Notes: generated by a model from the sequence alone, not told the origin. A DNA stretch of 64,000 bases from Thiodiazotropha sp040506195 (GCA_040506195.1 JBEVXH010000003.1:434001-498000); one strand, 5' to 3'. Positions 25,449 through 35,391 are shown, counted from the first letter of the stretch. Made by a program: numbers and translations.

Positions 25449-28067
25449 TCATGCCTTCTGAACGACCGGGAAGCGGATTGTCACACGGGTCCCTTCACCC
25501 AATACCGATTCGAAACTCATACTGCCACCATGCCGCTCCACAATTGAGCGTGAAATGGAGAGGCCCAGACCGGTACCACCGGCGTCTGTCCGGGTGGTGA
25601 AAAAGGGTTCCGTCAATTTACTCAGGTCCCTTTCCGATATGCCACGCCCCTGATCATGGACAGCCACCCATAATTCACTCTCGTCACTATCGTAGCCGGC
25701 CTCGATATTCACTCGTTTGCTTCGATCGGGCAGAGCCTGCAACGCATTTAACAAAACATTGATGAATACTTGTTCGAGTTGCTGTGAATTACCCTGCACC
25801 AGAGGTAGGTCGTCCGGGATATCCGGGGAACAGTTATCGGTGAACTTCTGGATCTGATTGTGGAGAATCATAACTGTCTCCTCCAGCACCTGCTGGATAT
25901 CCACCTTTTCGGTGAGCTCGCCAGCATCCTGCCGGGACATGTGCTTTAGATTTTGCACGATGCGACGAATGCGGTCTGAGTTACCGGTTATTCCCGCAAG
26001 GAGTTGTTGAAAACTCTCCCTGGCCTCTGAGAAAGGCATACCGCCCAGCGCAAAATTACCATGCGTCTCATAATATTCGTTCAATATAGGTGTGATATCC
26101 TGCCAACCCCGTGAAATCAATGACGCGTTGAACTGTATCGCATTGTTGGGGTTGTTGATCTCATGCGCCACACCGGCGGCCAGCACACCGATGGAGGCGA
26201 GACGGGCGTTATGCAAAGCCTGAGCCTCCAGATTGCGCTTCTCCGTGACATCACCGGCGATCACCATCGCGGCCGTCACTGCACCCTCGCTACTGGATAT
26301 GGGTACAATACGCCCCTCCCAATAGGTGCCATCGTCTGCCGAATATTGAAAATTCCGGGTGCTCCCCTTGCGATACACCTTTTTCAATGCCTTGCGGAAC
26401 CATTTGCGGAAATCTCTCGGCATCAGTGCCAGGGAGTTTCGTCCAACCGCCCTCTCTGTCGGCAGTGCCGGAACCGACCGGTTCATCAATAGTATCTTGC
26501 CCTTGCGGTCGACGGTCATAATGATATCAGGTGTCTGCTGGAACAGATTTCTTAACTTTGCCTCAGATTCTCGCAGCGCCTCGTCAGCCAGCTTTCGTTC
26601 GGTTATATCCTCGATGAAGCCTACCAGGCGGTAAATCCGATCATCCCTGTCACGTACTGCAAATCCCCGCGTTCGTACCCATCGCAGGGTACCGTCCGCA
26701 CGTTGAATCCGGTGCGTGACCTCAACATCTCCTCCTTCGCGGCTGATGCGTTGCAGCGCCTCGCTCAATTTCAACCGGTCTTCGGGATAGGCCGCATCGA
26801 GTAAGGATTGGCGTTTGATATCATTGGCGATACCCAGCATCCTGCCGTAGGTGGGACTGAGATAGAGCAATCCGCCTTCATTCACCGCCGTCGACCAGAA
26901 CGCCTCATCCACAGTCTCTGTCATTTGCCTGAACAACTCCTCCCGCTCGACCAGTTGCAGTTCCATGGCCGAGCGCTGTCGGATATTCTCGCGTATTCTG
27001 GCCAGATAGAATGCCAATAACATGGTAAACAGCAATCCCGCTATCAACACCATCCAGGGGCCTTCCTGAAACGCCTCGGCGCTACGGAACATATTGGTTC
27101 GGCCGCAGACGATCGCCAATATACGATCGGCGATCCGGACACGTTCCATGACCTTCGCCTCGTCCGGGTCATCCATCCAGCCCTCATACTCGTCAACCCC
27201 GATTCGCCTGGGAGAGAGTCGGCTGGTATAGAAATGTAAAAAACGCTCGGTTGCCGGCGCTGATTCATCCAGGATCAGGATCTCCACACCCCGCGGCTCC
27301 AGTAACGATATGGCGGCGTTGGTCAGGCTGGCAAGGCGAAAAAAACCAACCACGAATCCACTCAGATTTGTACGGCGCTGGCTTACCGTCTCATTTTTTT
27401 CGTCTTCGGCAAACACAGGACTGGCGACCATGAAACCGTACTCAACACCATCCTGATATACCGGGTATGCGATTCTTCCGCTCGCCTCCATCCGCCCCAG
27501 ATCTCTGGCTCGCGACAAGGCATCGGCAAATTTGGGTATTGACCCCAGGTCAAATCCGGACGGTATGGTCTGATTGTTCTCAGGGGCGACCTGGCTTACA
27601 GGATAATACTCTGGCCGTTCGGCAGCTGGCAGCAGTTCGTAATGTCCGTCGCCTTCCGAGATTTGAAAGGCCTTTCTACCCGATACAACTGAGGCTTCGA
27701 ATCGACTCCGATCCGCACCTTTAACCCGTGGCGCCCAGATCAGAGCCTGAACACCCCGGTAGCGATCCAGCAGGGAGCCGGCGAACAGCTGAAACTCCTC
27801 ACCCTTGACCTCGCCGGATGCTATGACATGATCGCGAAGAGTAGTCACTGCGAGCATGCTGTTGTCTATACCATGCGTCAGGGCACGGATACGATTGTGC
27901 GCAACCCATTCGAAGTCCAGCATATTGTGTGCCTCCAGTTGCTGCCGCATCAGCAGCATGGCGGCAAACGAGAGACTCAAACCTAAGACGGCAACCAGCC
28001 AGACGGCACTGTTCTCGCGACCGAACAGTAGACGGAACGGATCAGATATTCGTTTTCCCTGACTCAT
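25449..28067 (-). CDS. Hybrid-free sensor histidine kinase: CHASE-PAS-PAS-HisKA-HATPase
   Basis: An 872-residue membrane kinase. TM1 at about 20-40, a periplasmic CHASE domain (about 75-300; LRDHVIASGEVKGEEFQ, YRGVQALIWAPRV), TM2 near 335-355, two PAS domains (about 380-490 and 505-615), HisKA with His in GVAHEINNPNNA and a C-terminal ATPase (GTGLGLSISRSIVERHGG). CHASE domains bind small extracellular ligands. This kinase precedes and should phosphorylate the NtrC-type regulator. The N- and G-box residues look intact. Confidence 0.94.
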   Translation of the reverse strand: MSQGKRISDPFRLLFGRENSAVWLVAVLGLSLSFAAMLLMRQQLEAHNMLDFEWVAHNRIRALTHGIDNSMLAVTTLRDHVIASGEVKGEEFQLFAGSLLDRYRGVQALIWAPRVKGADRSRFEASVVSGRKAFQISEGDGHYELLPAAERPEYYPVSQVAPENNQTIPSGFDLGSIPKFADALSRARDLGRMEASGRIAYPVYQDGVEYGFMVASPVFAEDEKNETVSQRRTNLSGFVVGFFRLASLTNAAISLLEPRGVEILILDESAPATERFLHFYTSRLSPRRIGVDEYEGWMDDPDEAKVMERVRIADRILAIVCGRTNMFRSAEAFQEGPWMVLIAGLLFTMLLAFYLARIRENIRQRSAMELQLVEREELFRQMTETVDEAFWSTAVNEGGLLYLSPTYGRMLGIANDIKRQSLLDAAYPEDRLKLSEALQRISREGGDVEVTHRIQRADGTLRWVRTRGFAVRDRDDRIYRLVGFIEDITERKLADEALRESEAKLRNLFQQTPDIIMTVDRKGKILLMNRSVPALPTERAVGRNSLALMPRDFRKWFRKALKKVYRKGSTRNFQYSADDGTYWEGRIVPISSSEGAVTAAMVIAGDVTEKRNLEAQALHNARLASIGVLAAGVAHEINNPNNAIQFNASLISRGWQDITPILNEYYETHGNFALGGMPFSEARESFQQLLAGITGNSDRIRRIVQNLKHMSRQDAGELTEKVDIQQVLEETVMILHNQIQKFTDNCSPDIPDDLPLVQGNSQQLEQVFINVLLNALQALPDRSKRVNIEAGYDSDESELWVAVHDQGRGISERDLSKLTEPFFTTRTDAGGTGLGLSISRSIVERHGGSMSFESVLGEGTRVTIRFPVVQKA

Positions 28068-28307
28068 AGATTGTCTAGTGTAGCGCTGTTTGGAAAGGAT
28101 GTACCTTTTCCGTTACAGCCCACCCGATAATAACGGGTGGATTGCAAATACCTATGAATCGGAACTCAAAATCAATCAGGGAGAATCGACAGGTTATTCC
28201 AGATCGCCACATTCCGAATCGAACAAAGTAGTCACCCGGATCCAGGAACGTGAACAACAATGACTGTCGAGAGCATGGCGAATCAGTTTCAATAGCTCGA
28301 CTGAATA

Positions 28308-28832
28308 TCAATGACCCAAGGTATGAATGAACTCTTCATAGGTCGTATTCTTGCTCTTCAGCACATCCACCAGCCATTGCAACGATGCATTGGGGGCATC
28401 GCGCGCACCGGCCTGCTGCTCGATCCTCAACATCTCCTTGTAGACTGGAATCATGGCTTCGATTCCTTCCCTGCTGGGTTTGCGGCGAACCGAAAAATAG
28501 CCGATGGGATTGTTGTTATCGTCATAATCGATCGTGACATTCGCATAAACCCAATAGAAGTCACCGCTCTTCGCCATGTTCTTGACATAGGCAAAGCACT
28601 CATTCCCTGACTCGATCACATTCCACAACAGACGAAAGACCCCTCTCGGCATATCGGGATGACGAATAATATTGTGCTGCACACCAAGCAGTTCCCCTTC
28701 ATTGTAACCGGCAATCTTCATGAAGATACGGTTGGCGTAGGTTATGCGTCCCTGTAAATCCGTCTTGGAGACGATGAAATCGTGCTCATCCATAAGGATT
28801 TCCCGATCGGTCGGCGTGATAGCTCGTTTCAT
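28308..28832 (-). CDS. Aer-like single PAS-domain protein
   Basis: A 174-residue soluble protein with one PAS domain (about 12-125) having the redox-sensor signature of aerotaxis receptors: NIIRHPDMPRGVFRLLW, then VKNMAKSGDFYWVYAN. In Aer this fold binds FAD. Downstream is a helical tail without a signalling domain. Its gene follows the membrane MCP by 13 bp on the same strand, so the pair may be a split aerotaxis sensor. Binding of FAD is inferred from the motif. Confidence 0.86.
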   Translation of the reverse strand: MKRAITPTDREILMDEHDFIVSKTDLQGRITYANRIFMKIAGYNEGELLGVQHNIIRHPDMPRGVFRLLWNVIESGNECFAYVKNMAKSGDFYWVYANVTIDYDDNNNPIGYFSVRRKPSREGIEAMIPVYKEMLRIEQQAGARDAPNASLQWLVDVLKSKNTTYEEFIHTLGH

Positions 28833-28845
28833 GGCCCCACCCCTG

Positions 28846-30297
28846 CTAGTTGTGTTTCTCAGAAATCATGGCATCGATACGATCCATCACCCGGTCACTT
28901 GCATGTTCCATCTCCGTGTAAGTGCTTATAATCTTTTTCTGCAGTTGCTGATCCTTTTGCCAATCCTCCGACAGATAGTTGAGTGCTGCATGGCCGTGGC
29001 TGTGTACTGCCGTGTGCGGCGTCTCGAGTTGCTTGAAGGTTGGCAGGTGACCGAAGCTCTCTTTGCCAATACCTTCATAATACCACTTGCCAAGCCGGCA
29101 ATTATGGTGATCCACCAGCACGGCCTGAGCATCGGGATTGTCGGTTCCCGCATAAAACGACTTGTAGGCCTTCTGCTTATAGATCATATGATCCACTTTG
29201 ATCAGTGAGGCATAGCAGATGTCATGTGCAAAATTGACGGAGACATAGGTCTTTTGCGCCCTGTCTGCGAAGTGATTGAAACTGGTGTTCATCTCCTCCA
29301 CAGCCTTCTGCACACTGTTCGCCATTTCCAGCATTTCATCGGAGTTGGACTGCATCACTGTAGTTTCACCCTGAAAGGTGGTCACCACGCCACGAATTTC
29401 ATCTGTCGCTGTCTTGGTGCTCTCGGCCAGCTTTTTCACCTCGTCCGCCACCACCGCGAAACCACGGCCGTGCTCACCGGCGCGTGCCGCCTCAATGGAG
29501 GCGTTCAGAGCCAACAGATTGGTCTTGTCGGCAATCTCGCCGATCATACCCAGGATGCCGGTTATCTCATCACTCATGGTATTGAGTTTACCCATGGTCT
29601 GGTGACTCTGCTCTATCAGGCCGAGGGTCCTGGTCTGGGAATCGACGACATGGGACACCGCCTCTTGATTCTCTTCGGCCTTTTGCATGTTGTCGGTGGC
29701 TATCGAAGAGACTTTCTGCATCTCATCGGTGATACGTATAAGATCATTCTGGCTCAGCAACAGATTGCTCATGATCTGACTGGTATTCAGTTCCTGCAAC
29801 TCAGCCGCCATCTCATTGCGTTTGATATAATTTGCATTTTCCGACATTGCATCCAGTGATTCATTGATACGCGCCAGAGTCTTTTCCAATTCACCATGCA
29901 ATCCCGTAGGCAAGGTGCGGCGATAATAGCGGCCGTTGGAAACCAACTCAAAACTGGTCTTGACCTCTCTGAAGAACGTCTCCAACTGATCCAGCGATTC
30001 ATTCAGGTTCCATGCGATATGCCCGGCTTCCCCCATCCAGGGCACCCTGGTAATGCGGGAAGTGAACTGCCCAAGAAGCATCTCCTGTAGTGCCCTTTCG
30101 ATCTCCTGCATAACATAGAACGGCATCTTCATCCGATGTCCGACAAGCATGGCAGTTGCGATGGAAAGCAAAGGGAATACCCAGAACCAGTGCTGGTAAC
30201 CGCCCAGCAACAGGGCCGATAGAATGGTCAGCAGGTTCAGGATAACGAAAACCGCTACAAGGAGTTTCAGCCTGGTGGCTAAGTACAGACGTTTCAT
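28846..30297 (-). CDS. Methyl-accepting chemotaxis protein with C-terminal CZB zinc domain
   Basis: A 483-residue receptor: two close membrane helices (about 8-55), almost no periplasmic part, a HAMP-like/coiled region, the MCP signalling hairpin (GEIADKTNLLALNASIEAARAGEHGRGFAVVADEV split across about 265-300) and a CZB domain at the C terminus (DHHNCRLGKWYYEG; further His in KVDHMIYK and HSHGHAAL). CZB binds zinc through Cys and His and has been tied to sensing of zinc or hypochlorite. The frame extends to 30402; ATG 30297 fits the membrane start. Followed by the Aer-like PAS gene. Confidence 0.93.
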   Translation of the reverse strand: MKRLYLATRLKLLVAVFVILNLLTILSALLLGGYQHWFWVFPLLSIATAMLVGHRMKMPFYVMQEIERALQEMLLGQFTSRITRVPWMGEAGHIAWNLNESLDQLETFFREVKTSFELVSNGRYYRRTLPTGLHGELEKTLARINESLDAMSENANYIKRNEMAAELQELNTSQIMSNLLLSQNDLIRITDEMQKVSSIATDNMQKAEENQEAVSHVVDSQTRTLGLIEQSHQTMGKLNTMSDEITGILGMIGEIADKTNLLALNASIEAARAGEHGRGFAVVADEVKKLAESTKTATDEIRGVVTTFQGETTVMQSNSDEMLEMANSVQKAVEEMNTSFNHFADRAQKTYVSVNFAHDICYASLIKVDHMIYKQKAYKSFYAGTDNPDAQAVLVDHHNCRLGKWYYEGIGKESFGHLPTFKQLETPHTAVHSHGHAALNYLSEDWQKDQQLQKKIISTYTEMEHASDRVMDRIDAMISEKHN

Positions 30298-30879
30298 AAC
30301 TCTTAAACCCTTCCACACCAATGACTTGACCCACCAATGTGGTACGCGAAACACGCTACACCAATCACAATGGTCTCCCAAAGCTTTTTGACTACACCAC
30401 ACGGCATATCCGGGTGGCGGATGATTATGTGCCGCTTGCCCAGCAGTCCGCTTTTACAGAGACCGCCGCAATGCATGAAATCCGGGGTTACCTACCTGAT
30501 TCTCCCTTTAGTACCCGATGTTGATACGATAATGTTTTTGTCCAGAACCACTTCATTACCTGAGGGCGGAACATCGCCTTCCATTTCAACCCGCTGAATT
30601 TCAACAATTCCCTGCAAGCTGCAGTAATCTATATCGCCTGACTGGACGAGAACTTTAAGTTCGCCGTGAGGATATGAATCCGGTCTTCCCTGGAAGCCTA
30701 TGAATCCGCTCCGCCTACCCATAAATGGATACAAATTGGCAGTTGTACATAATTATCAGACAATTACTATTAGGATATACCGACAGCTCAGAACCCGGAC
30801 AGTGTGAGGGCGGGTCGCAGCGACCGATACCAGCCGACCCATTGCTGATGGGCGCAAGCAGACGATGACAGGAGGTTGC
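30298..30879. other. Intergenic region between divergent MCP and SIMPL genes
   Basis: These 582 bases hold the two divergent upstream regions. An 80-codon minus-strand frame (30492-30734) has protein-like composition but no start signal. A small GGTCGC-AGCGACC dyad is at about 30814-30828. Nothing else was recognised. Confidence 0.4.
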
Positions 30880-31599
30880 ATGTCCAAATCGACCATACAG
30901 AAACTAGCCGCATCTCTCCTCGTCTGTCTCAGCCTTGTGGCGCTGCAATCCCCGCTACAGGCTGAGGGGCAGACCCACCGCTACGATCATGTGAAGCTAC
31001 ACAGCAGTGCTTCGGCTGAAGTTGAGAATGACACCCTAATCGCGGTCCTCTATGCACAGAAAGAGGGGAGTGACCCTGGTTCGCTGACTGATAGCGTCAA
31101 CCGCCTGATATCTCAGGCCGTTAGTGAAGCAAAGGGCAGAGATGGCATCAAGGTGCAGACCCTCGGCTATCAGACTTCGCCAATCTACCGGCAGAAGAGT
31201 CTGAGCGGCTGGCGTGTACGTCAATCGATCCGCCTGCAGAGTACCCACAGCGACAGGCTGAGTAAACTGCTGAACCAACTGCAGTCTACCCTGGCTCTGG
31301 ACTCAATCAGCTATGCAATCTCGCCGGCGCAAAGGGAAAAGGTGGAGGAGTCGCTGACGCTGCAGGCAATCGACGCCTTCCGCAAACGTGCTGACCTGGT
31401 GACGAAACAGTTTGGACGAAACACATATCGCCTGGTTGAAATATCGATACAGGCATCGGACCGGCCGGTTCAGCCATTCCGAATGCGCGCCAACATGATG
31501 GCCCTGGAGGGGGCATCCGCTGCCCCTACACTCGCTGCGGGAAATCAGACACTGCGCATCGAGGCCACCGGCACCATCGAGTTGCAGTTAGACCGGTAA
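30880..31599 (+). CDS. SIMPL-domain (DUF541/YggE-like) periplasmic protein
   Basis: A 239-residue exported protein with a signal peptide (cut near LQA|EG, about 31) and a SIMPL/DUF541 domain (SSASAEVENDTLIAVLYA, GIKVQTLGYQTSPIY, GWRVRQSIRLQS). YggE-type proteins are linked to oxidative stress tolerance, though the biochemistry is unclear. The frame opens at 30865, but GGAGG at 30871-30875 points to ATG 30880. It appears to be a single-gene unit. Confidence 0.9.
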   Translation: MSKSTIQKLAASLLVCLSLVALQSPLQAEGQTHRYDHVKLHSSASAEVENDTLIAVLYAQKEGSDPGSLTDSVNRLISQAVSEAKGRDGIKVQTLGYQTSPIYRQKSLSGWRVRQSIRLQSTHSDRLSKLLNQLQSTLALDSISYAISPAQREKVEESLTLQAIDAFRKRADLVTKQFGRNTYRLVEISIQASDRPVQPFRMRANMMALEGASAAPTLAAGNQTLRIEATGTIELQLDR

Positions 31600-31963
31600 C
31601 GACGCCCCTGAATCGCTAATAACCGATCGGACCGTCTCTCAATGAAGCTTGAACTACCCTCGGATACCGCTGATGTCTCCCGCCTGGATACAAGAAATCA
31701 TACGCTTCGCAGCCTGCCGAAATCTGTTATAGATCACTCCGGATTCAATCCAAAGCCTTATAACAAAGCATCATCCAAGATTATGCAACATATGGCCGGG
31801 ACGGTATCGACAGCAAGACCTATTGCAAAGATGCCTCTGTTTTCTCACACTATTTTACATTTTCGCAACCTTTTAACCTTTATTTTTGCGATTATCGGCC
31901 GCTATAGGCATATCTAATTCAGTAAAACCCGTAGTCGTTAACTTTCTTCATCCGAGAATCCTT
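31600..31963 (+). other. Intergenic region upstream of soluble MCP
   Basis: 364 bases with no recognisable gene; short open frames lack a start signal. No sigma-28 promoter in the correct orientation was identified, although the region is AT-rich. Confidence 0.4.
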
Positions 31964-33094
31964 ATGTTTGGCATATCCAATAAGAAACAGATCTCCCGGT
32001 TACAACAGCAGCTGGAAGAGAAGAGCGGTCAGGTCGAATTGCAGGCCGCACAGATCTCCACACTCCAGGAAGAGAATGCGCAATTGCATCAACGGATTGA
32101 ACAGGAATCAAAAGAACTGCATCTGCAACAACAGTTACTGGGGAATTTCTCCACGCTGAGCGACTCTTTCAGTGAGCTTCAGCACTCTTTGATGCATACA
32201 GCCACGAACATGAAAGATGAAAAGGTGAATGCAATCCGCGGTTCTGAGATATCAACCCAGGCAATCGCCAGTGTCGAGGTCATGCACAGTGAAATCGACA
32301 GTGTCACCCAGATATCCCAACAGAGTTCCGAAAGCGTTGATAAACTGGGTACGATTGCCGATAACATCAGTAATTTCGTCAGTATCATTCAGGGCATATC
32401 GGAACAGACCAACCTGCTGGCATTGAATGCGGCAATCGAGGCTGCGCGTGCCGGCGAGATGGGAAGGGGATTTGCCGTGGTCGCCGATGAAGTTCGCAGT
32501 CTGGCCGGGCGTACACGGGAGGCTACAACGGAAATCGCCGCATTGGTTGACACCATCACGCAAGAGACAAAGAAATCGATGGATACCATGTCATCGATGA
32601 TGGATGTAACCCACAATTTTCAGAATCAGGTCTCAGATTCCATCGCGACCATCAAACAGCAATTCGAGCTTTCGAAATCGATGGAGGAAACCATCTCCTC
32701 AACCTCACTGCGGACCTTCGTGGAGCTGGCGAAGTTTGATCATCTGGTTTTCAAGTTCAGCATCTACAAGGTCTTTCTCGGTCTGGCCGAGCTCCCCTCC
32801 GACGCGCTCTCCGATCACAGGAGTTGTCGCCTGGGCCAGTGGTATTATAACGGCGAAGGGGTTTCTTGCTTCTCCAGCCTTCCCGGTTATCGTGAAATTG
32901 AAGCACCCCATCAGGACGTTCACAAATACGGCAAACAGGCCCTGATCCATCTTGAAAGCGGGGATAAGCAGGCCAGCATCAACAACATCGGCATGATGGA
33001 AGAGGCCAGTATGCAGGTCATATCAAACCTTGAGGGACTGGCACAGTCTGGCGAGTCAAATGCGCATATCCTGTGCACGGATAATGCGCAATGA
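31964..33094 (+). CDS. Soluble methyl-accepting chemotaxis protein with CZB domain
   Basis: A 376-residue cytoplasmic receptor without membrane helices. An N-terminal coiled coil (about 5-65) leads to the MCP signalling tip (SEQTNLLALNAAIEAARAGE at about 150-170, then RGFAVVADEVRSLA) and a C-terminal CZB domain (DHRSCRLGQWYYNG, with His residues in AKFDHLVFK and PHQDVHKYG). The layout parallels the membrane MCP 1.7 kb upstream. The frame opens at 31886, but ATG 31964 gives the usual start. A strong terminator follows. Confidence 0.92.
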   Translation: MFGISNKKQISRLQQQLEEKSGQVELQAAQISTLQEENAQLHQRIEQESKELHLQQQLLGNFSTLSDSFSELQHSLMHTATNMKDEKVNAIRGSEISTQAIASVEVMHSEIDSVTQISQQSSESVDKLGTIADNISNFVSIIQGISEQTNLLALNAAIEAARAGEMGRGFAVVADEVRSLAGRTREATTEIAALVDTITQETKKSMDTMSSMMDVTHNFQNQVSDSIATIKQQFELSKSMEETISSTSLRTFVELAKFDHLVFKFSIYKVFLGLAELPSDALSDHRSCRLGQWYYNGEGVSCFSSLPGYREIEAPHQDVHKYGKQALIHLESGDKQASINNIGMMEEASMQVISNLEGLAQSGESNAHILCTDNAQ

Positions 33095-33177
33095 AAGAGA
33101 CGGCCATGGCGGACGCCTTTGAAGGCCGTTGCAGATTACGACAAAATGGTTGGCTTGAGCTTTGATGTCTCGACTTT

Positions 33178-33210
33178 CGAGAGGGCCTCGGCCCTCTCGA
33201 TCATTTTTTT
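33178..33210 (+). terminator. Intrinsic terminator after soluble MCP
   Basis: A perfect ten-base stem CGAGAGGGCC/GGCCCTCTCG (33178-33187 and 33190-33199; in practice a CTCG tetraloop) followed by ATCATTTTTTT. Ends the MCP transcript. Confidence 0.9.
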
Positions 33211-33273
33211 CCGCAACGGCATAGATACCGGGACATCATACCCCAGTGTCGAGAGGCTTTCCCGGTACACAGA

Positions 33274-33966
33274 TCAAGCTTCGATGACGCTTTTCACACC
33301 TTCTGAAATGAGTTTCTCATAGAGGAATTTCTGTTTACCGTCGACCTCGATCCCCATACCGCTGAGCATAACGAAAAGATCGTCGATAATGATTTCCGAT
33401 ATGTGCCGTTGGTTGTGCAGGGAGGCCTCGAGATCATTGTTCATGGCCAGCATGCAGGCAAGAGCTCCGATCACCTGCAGCGTAACCTCATCCTTGACAA
33501 CAATAGGCTTGGATTGAGGTTCTGAATCCGGACGCTGTATACCGTAAGTATCACAGACGCGATTCAAGTCGTCGTGGTTGAAGTGCATGTCGGCAGGATA
33601 GTTGAACTCATTATCCATTTCGCCCTTCCCGTCGCCAATGAGCAGCTCTTCGTCAAATACCAGAAACTTCTGAAACAGGTCATCACGAACGACACCGTTG
33701 ATAGTAATGTTGTGATCGATGATGGCACTGCTGTAGGTGACCGGCAGATTCTTTTTCAGCTCGTTGACATCAGTGGCGTAGAGCTTGAGATAACCGTCCA
33801 CATAGACCCTGTCAAAGGTTCCGCTCTCCACCTCGACAGAAGCGAACCCGTTGAAGTGGAAATAGAACTCTTCAAGTTCATGCAGAAAACGACTGTCACC
33901 GACGTAGTCACAGGCCTGTTCCCAGCTGTAAAAGACGCCTTGTTCATTCATATTGGTTTCTATCAT
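33274..33966 (-). CDS. Hypothetical cytoplasmic protein
   Basis: A 230-residue acidic protein with no signal peptide or membrane helix. The middle has beta-rich segments (FASVEVESGTFDRVYVDG, AIIDHNITINGVV) and the end is helical (LACMLAMNNDLEASLHNQ). I recognise no family. It could start at ATG 33966 or the internal ATG at 33951; neither has an ideally spaced ribosome-binding site. It is convergent with the MCP gene and separated from the serine dehydratase stream by about 50 bases in the same direction, so it may be co-transcribed after that gene. Confidence 0.72.
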   Translation of the reverse strand: MIETNMNEQGVFYSWEQACDYVGDSRFLHELEEFYFHFNGFASVEVESGTFDRVYVDGYLKLYATDVNELKKNLPVTYSSAIIDHNITINGVVRDDLFQKFLVFDEELLIGDGKGEMDNEFNYPADMHFNHDDLNRVCDTYGIQRPDSEPQSKPIVVKDEVTLQVIGALACMLAMNNDLEASLHNQRHISEIIIDDLFVMLSGMGIEVDGKQKFLYEKLISEGVKSVIEA

Positions 33967-34014
33967 CCTTTATCGATCAGATTCAGCTAATCCTTCCCCT
34001 TTTTTAGATCAAAT

Positions 34015-35391
34015 TCAACACTCGACAAGATTGACCGCCAGCCCCCCCCTCGAGGTCTCTTTATATTTTGTCTTCATATCCGCGCCGGTCTCTCGCATGG
34101 TTTTTATGACTTTATCCAGTGAAACAAAGTGTGACCCGTCTCCCCGTAAGGCCATGCGCGCGGCATTTATGGCTTTTACCGCGCCCATGGCATTACGCTC
34201 GATACACGGCACCTGCACCAGGCCACCTACCGGATCGCAGGTCAAGCCCAGATTGTGCTCCATTCCTATCTCCGCGGCATTTTCAACCTGGCGCGGCGTG
34301 CCGCCCAATACCTCGGCCAATGCGCCCGCGGCCATGGAACAGGCAGCACCGACCTCACCCTGACAACCCACCTCGGCACCGGAAATCGAGGCATTCTCTT
34401 TGTACAGGATACCGATCGCACCGGCACAGAGCAGGAATCGGATCACACCATCCTCCGTTGCTCCCGGTGAAAAACGCCAATAGTAGTGGAGTACCGCAGG
34501 AACAATTCCGGCAGCCCCATTGGTAGGAGCGGTCACCACCCGGCCTCCGGCGGCATTCTCCTCGTTGACCGCCAGAGCAAACAGATTGACCCAGTCCATG
34601 GTGCCAAGCGGCACCTGATTGAGTTCCGCATCGTTACTGAGCTGCCTGTAGAGACGTGGAGCGCGTCGTTTGACCTTTAACCCACCCGGCAGCACCCCTT
34701 CAGTAGTGCAACCCCGTTCCACACATTGTTGCATAACATGCCAAATCTGCAGCAAACTGTCGCGTATCGTCTGCTCACTACGCCATGACTTTTCATTCTC
34801 CAACATCAGCCGGCTGATGGAGAGCCCCTGCTCGTCACAGACCCGCAACAACTCTTCGCCACTATGAAAAGGATACTTGAGTAGGGTTTTATCCTCGCTG
34901 ATAACAACCTCGCCTCGCGCATTTTCCTCAATGACGAAACCACCTCCAACGGAATAAAAATGGTTTTGTGAAATCTCCTTCCCCTTGTCGTCGAAGGCCG
35001 TGAACCGCATACCGTTGGCATGCAGTTTTAGCTGTTTTTTCCGATGAAACCGAAGATCACCCTCCATATCGAAGCAGAGCCGCAGTCCACTGCCCAGCAC
35101 CACTGATTTCTGCTCGCGGATAGCATCGATCCGCTGCGGTATGGTCTGAACATCCACCGTTGAGGGCGACTCTCCCATGAGTCCGAGCAATAGCGCCTTA
35201 TCCGTCCCATGTCCCTTGCCGGTGGCTCCCAGTGACCCGAACAGCTCTATCTGAATTCTTTGTGTAACCTTTAGCAGGCGCTCATCCGACAGCCTTTCCG
35301 CAAATCGCTTGGCTGCCAGCATCGGCCCGACGGTGTGGGAACTGGAAGGGCCTATGCCGATTTTGAAGAGATCGAAAACACTCACTGCCAT
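34015..35391 (-). CDS. sdaA: L-serine dehydratase, single-chain iron-sulfur type
   Basis: A 458-residue cytoplasmic enzyme that deaminates L-serine to pyruvate and ammonia using a [4Fe-4S] cluster. The N-terminal domain opens with FDLFKIGIGPSSSHTVGP. The C-terminal domain has the cysteine set in EVGCQGEVGAAC and TCDPVGGLVQVPC. Length matches E. coli SdaA (454). The frame begins at TTG 35400, but ATG 35391 lies nine bases after a GGGGG. E. coli has paralogues SdaA, SdaB and TdcG, so the symbol follows the family, not a proven orthologue. Confidence 0.93.
   Translation of the reverse strand: MAVSVFDLFKIGIGPSSSHTVGPMLAAKRFAERLSDERLLKVTQRIQIELFGSLGATGKGHGTDKALLLGLMGESPSTVDVQTIPQRIDAIREQKSVVLGSGLRLCFDMEGDLRFHRKKQLKLHANGMRFTAFDDKGKEISQNHFYSVGGGFVIEENARGEVVISEDKTLLKYPFHSGEELLRVCDEQGLSISRLMLENEKSWRSEQTIRDSLLQIWHVMQQCVERGCTTEGVLPGGLKVKRRAPRLYRQLSNDAELNQVPLGTMDWVNLFALAVNEENAAGGRVVTAPTNGAAGIVPAVLHYYWRFSPGATEDGVIRFLLCAGAIGILYKENASISGAEVGCQGEVGAACSMAAGALAEVLGGTPRQVENAAEIGMEHNLGLTCDPVGGLVQVPCIERNAMGAVKAINAARMALRGDGSHFVSLDKVIKTMRETGADMKTKYKETSRGGLAVNLVEC

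Noticed and set aside
28075..28311. Minus-strand 78-codon frame between the kinase and the PAS protein
   Set aside because: Cys/Phe-rich sequence without start signal or domain; probably untranslated spacer.
30492..30722. Minus-strand frame of about 77-80 codons in the gap before the SIMPL gene
   Set aside because: Composition looks protein-like, but the start codon is TTG or an ATG without a ribosome-binding site, and no family is recognised. Left as non-coding pending comparison with relatives.
31880..31905. Sigma-28 -10 like element (GCCGATAA) before the soluble MCP
   Set aside because: It is on the wrong strand and has no -35 TAAA at the correct spacing.
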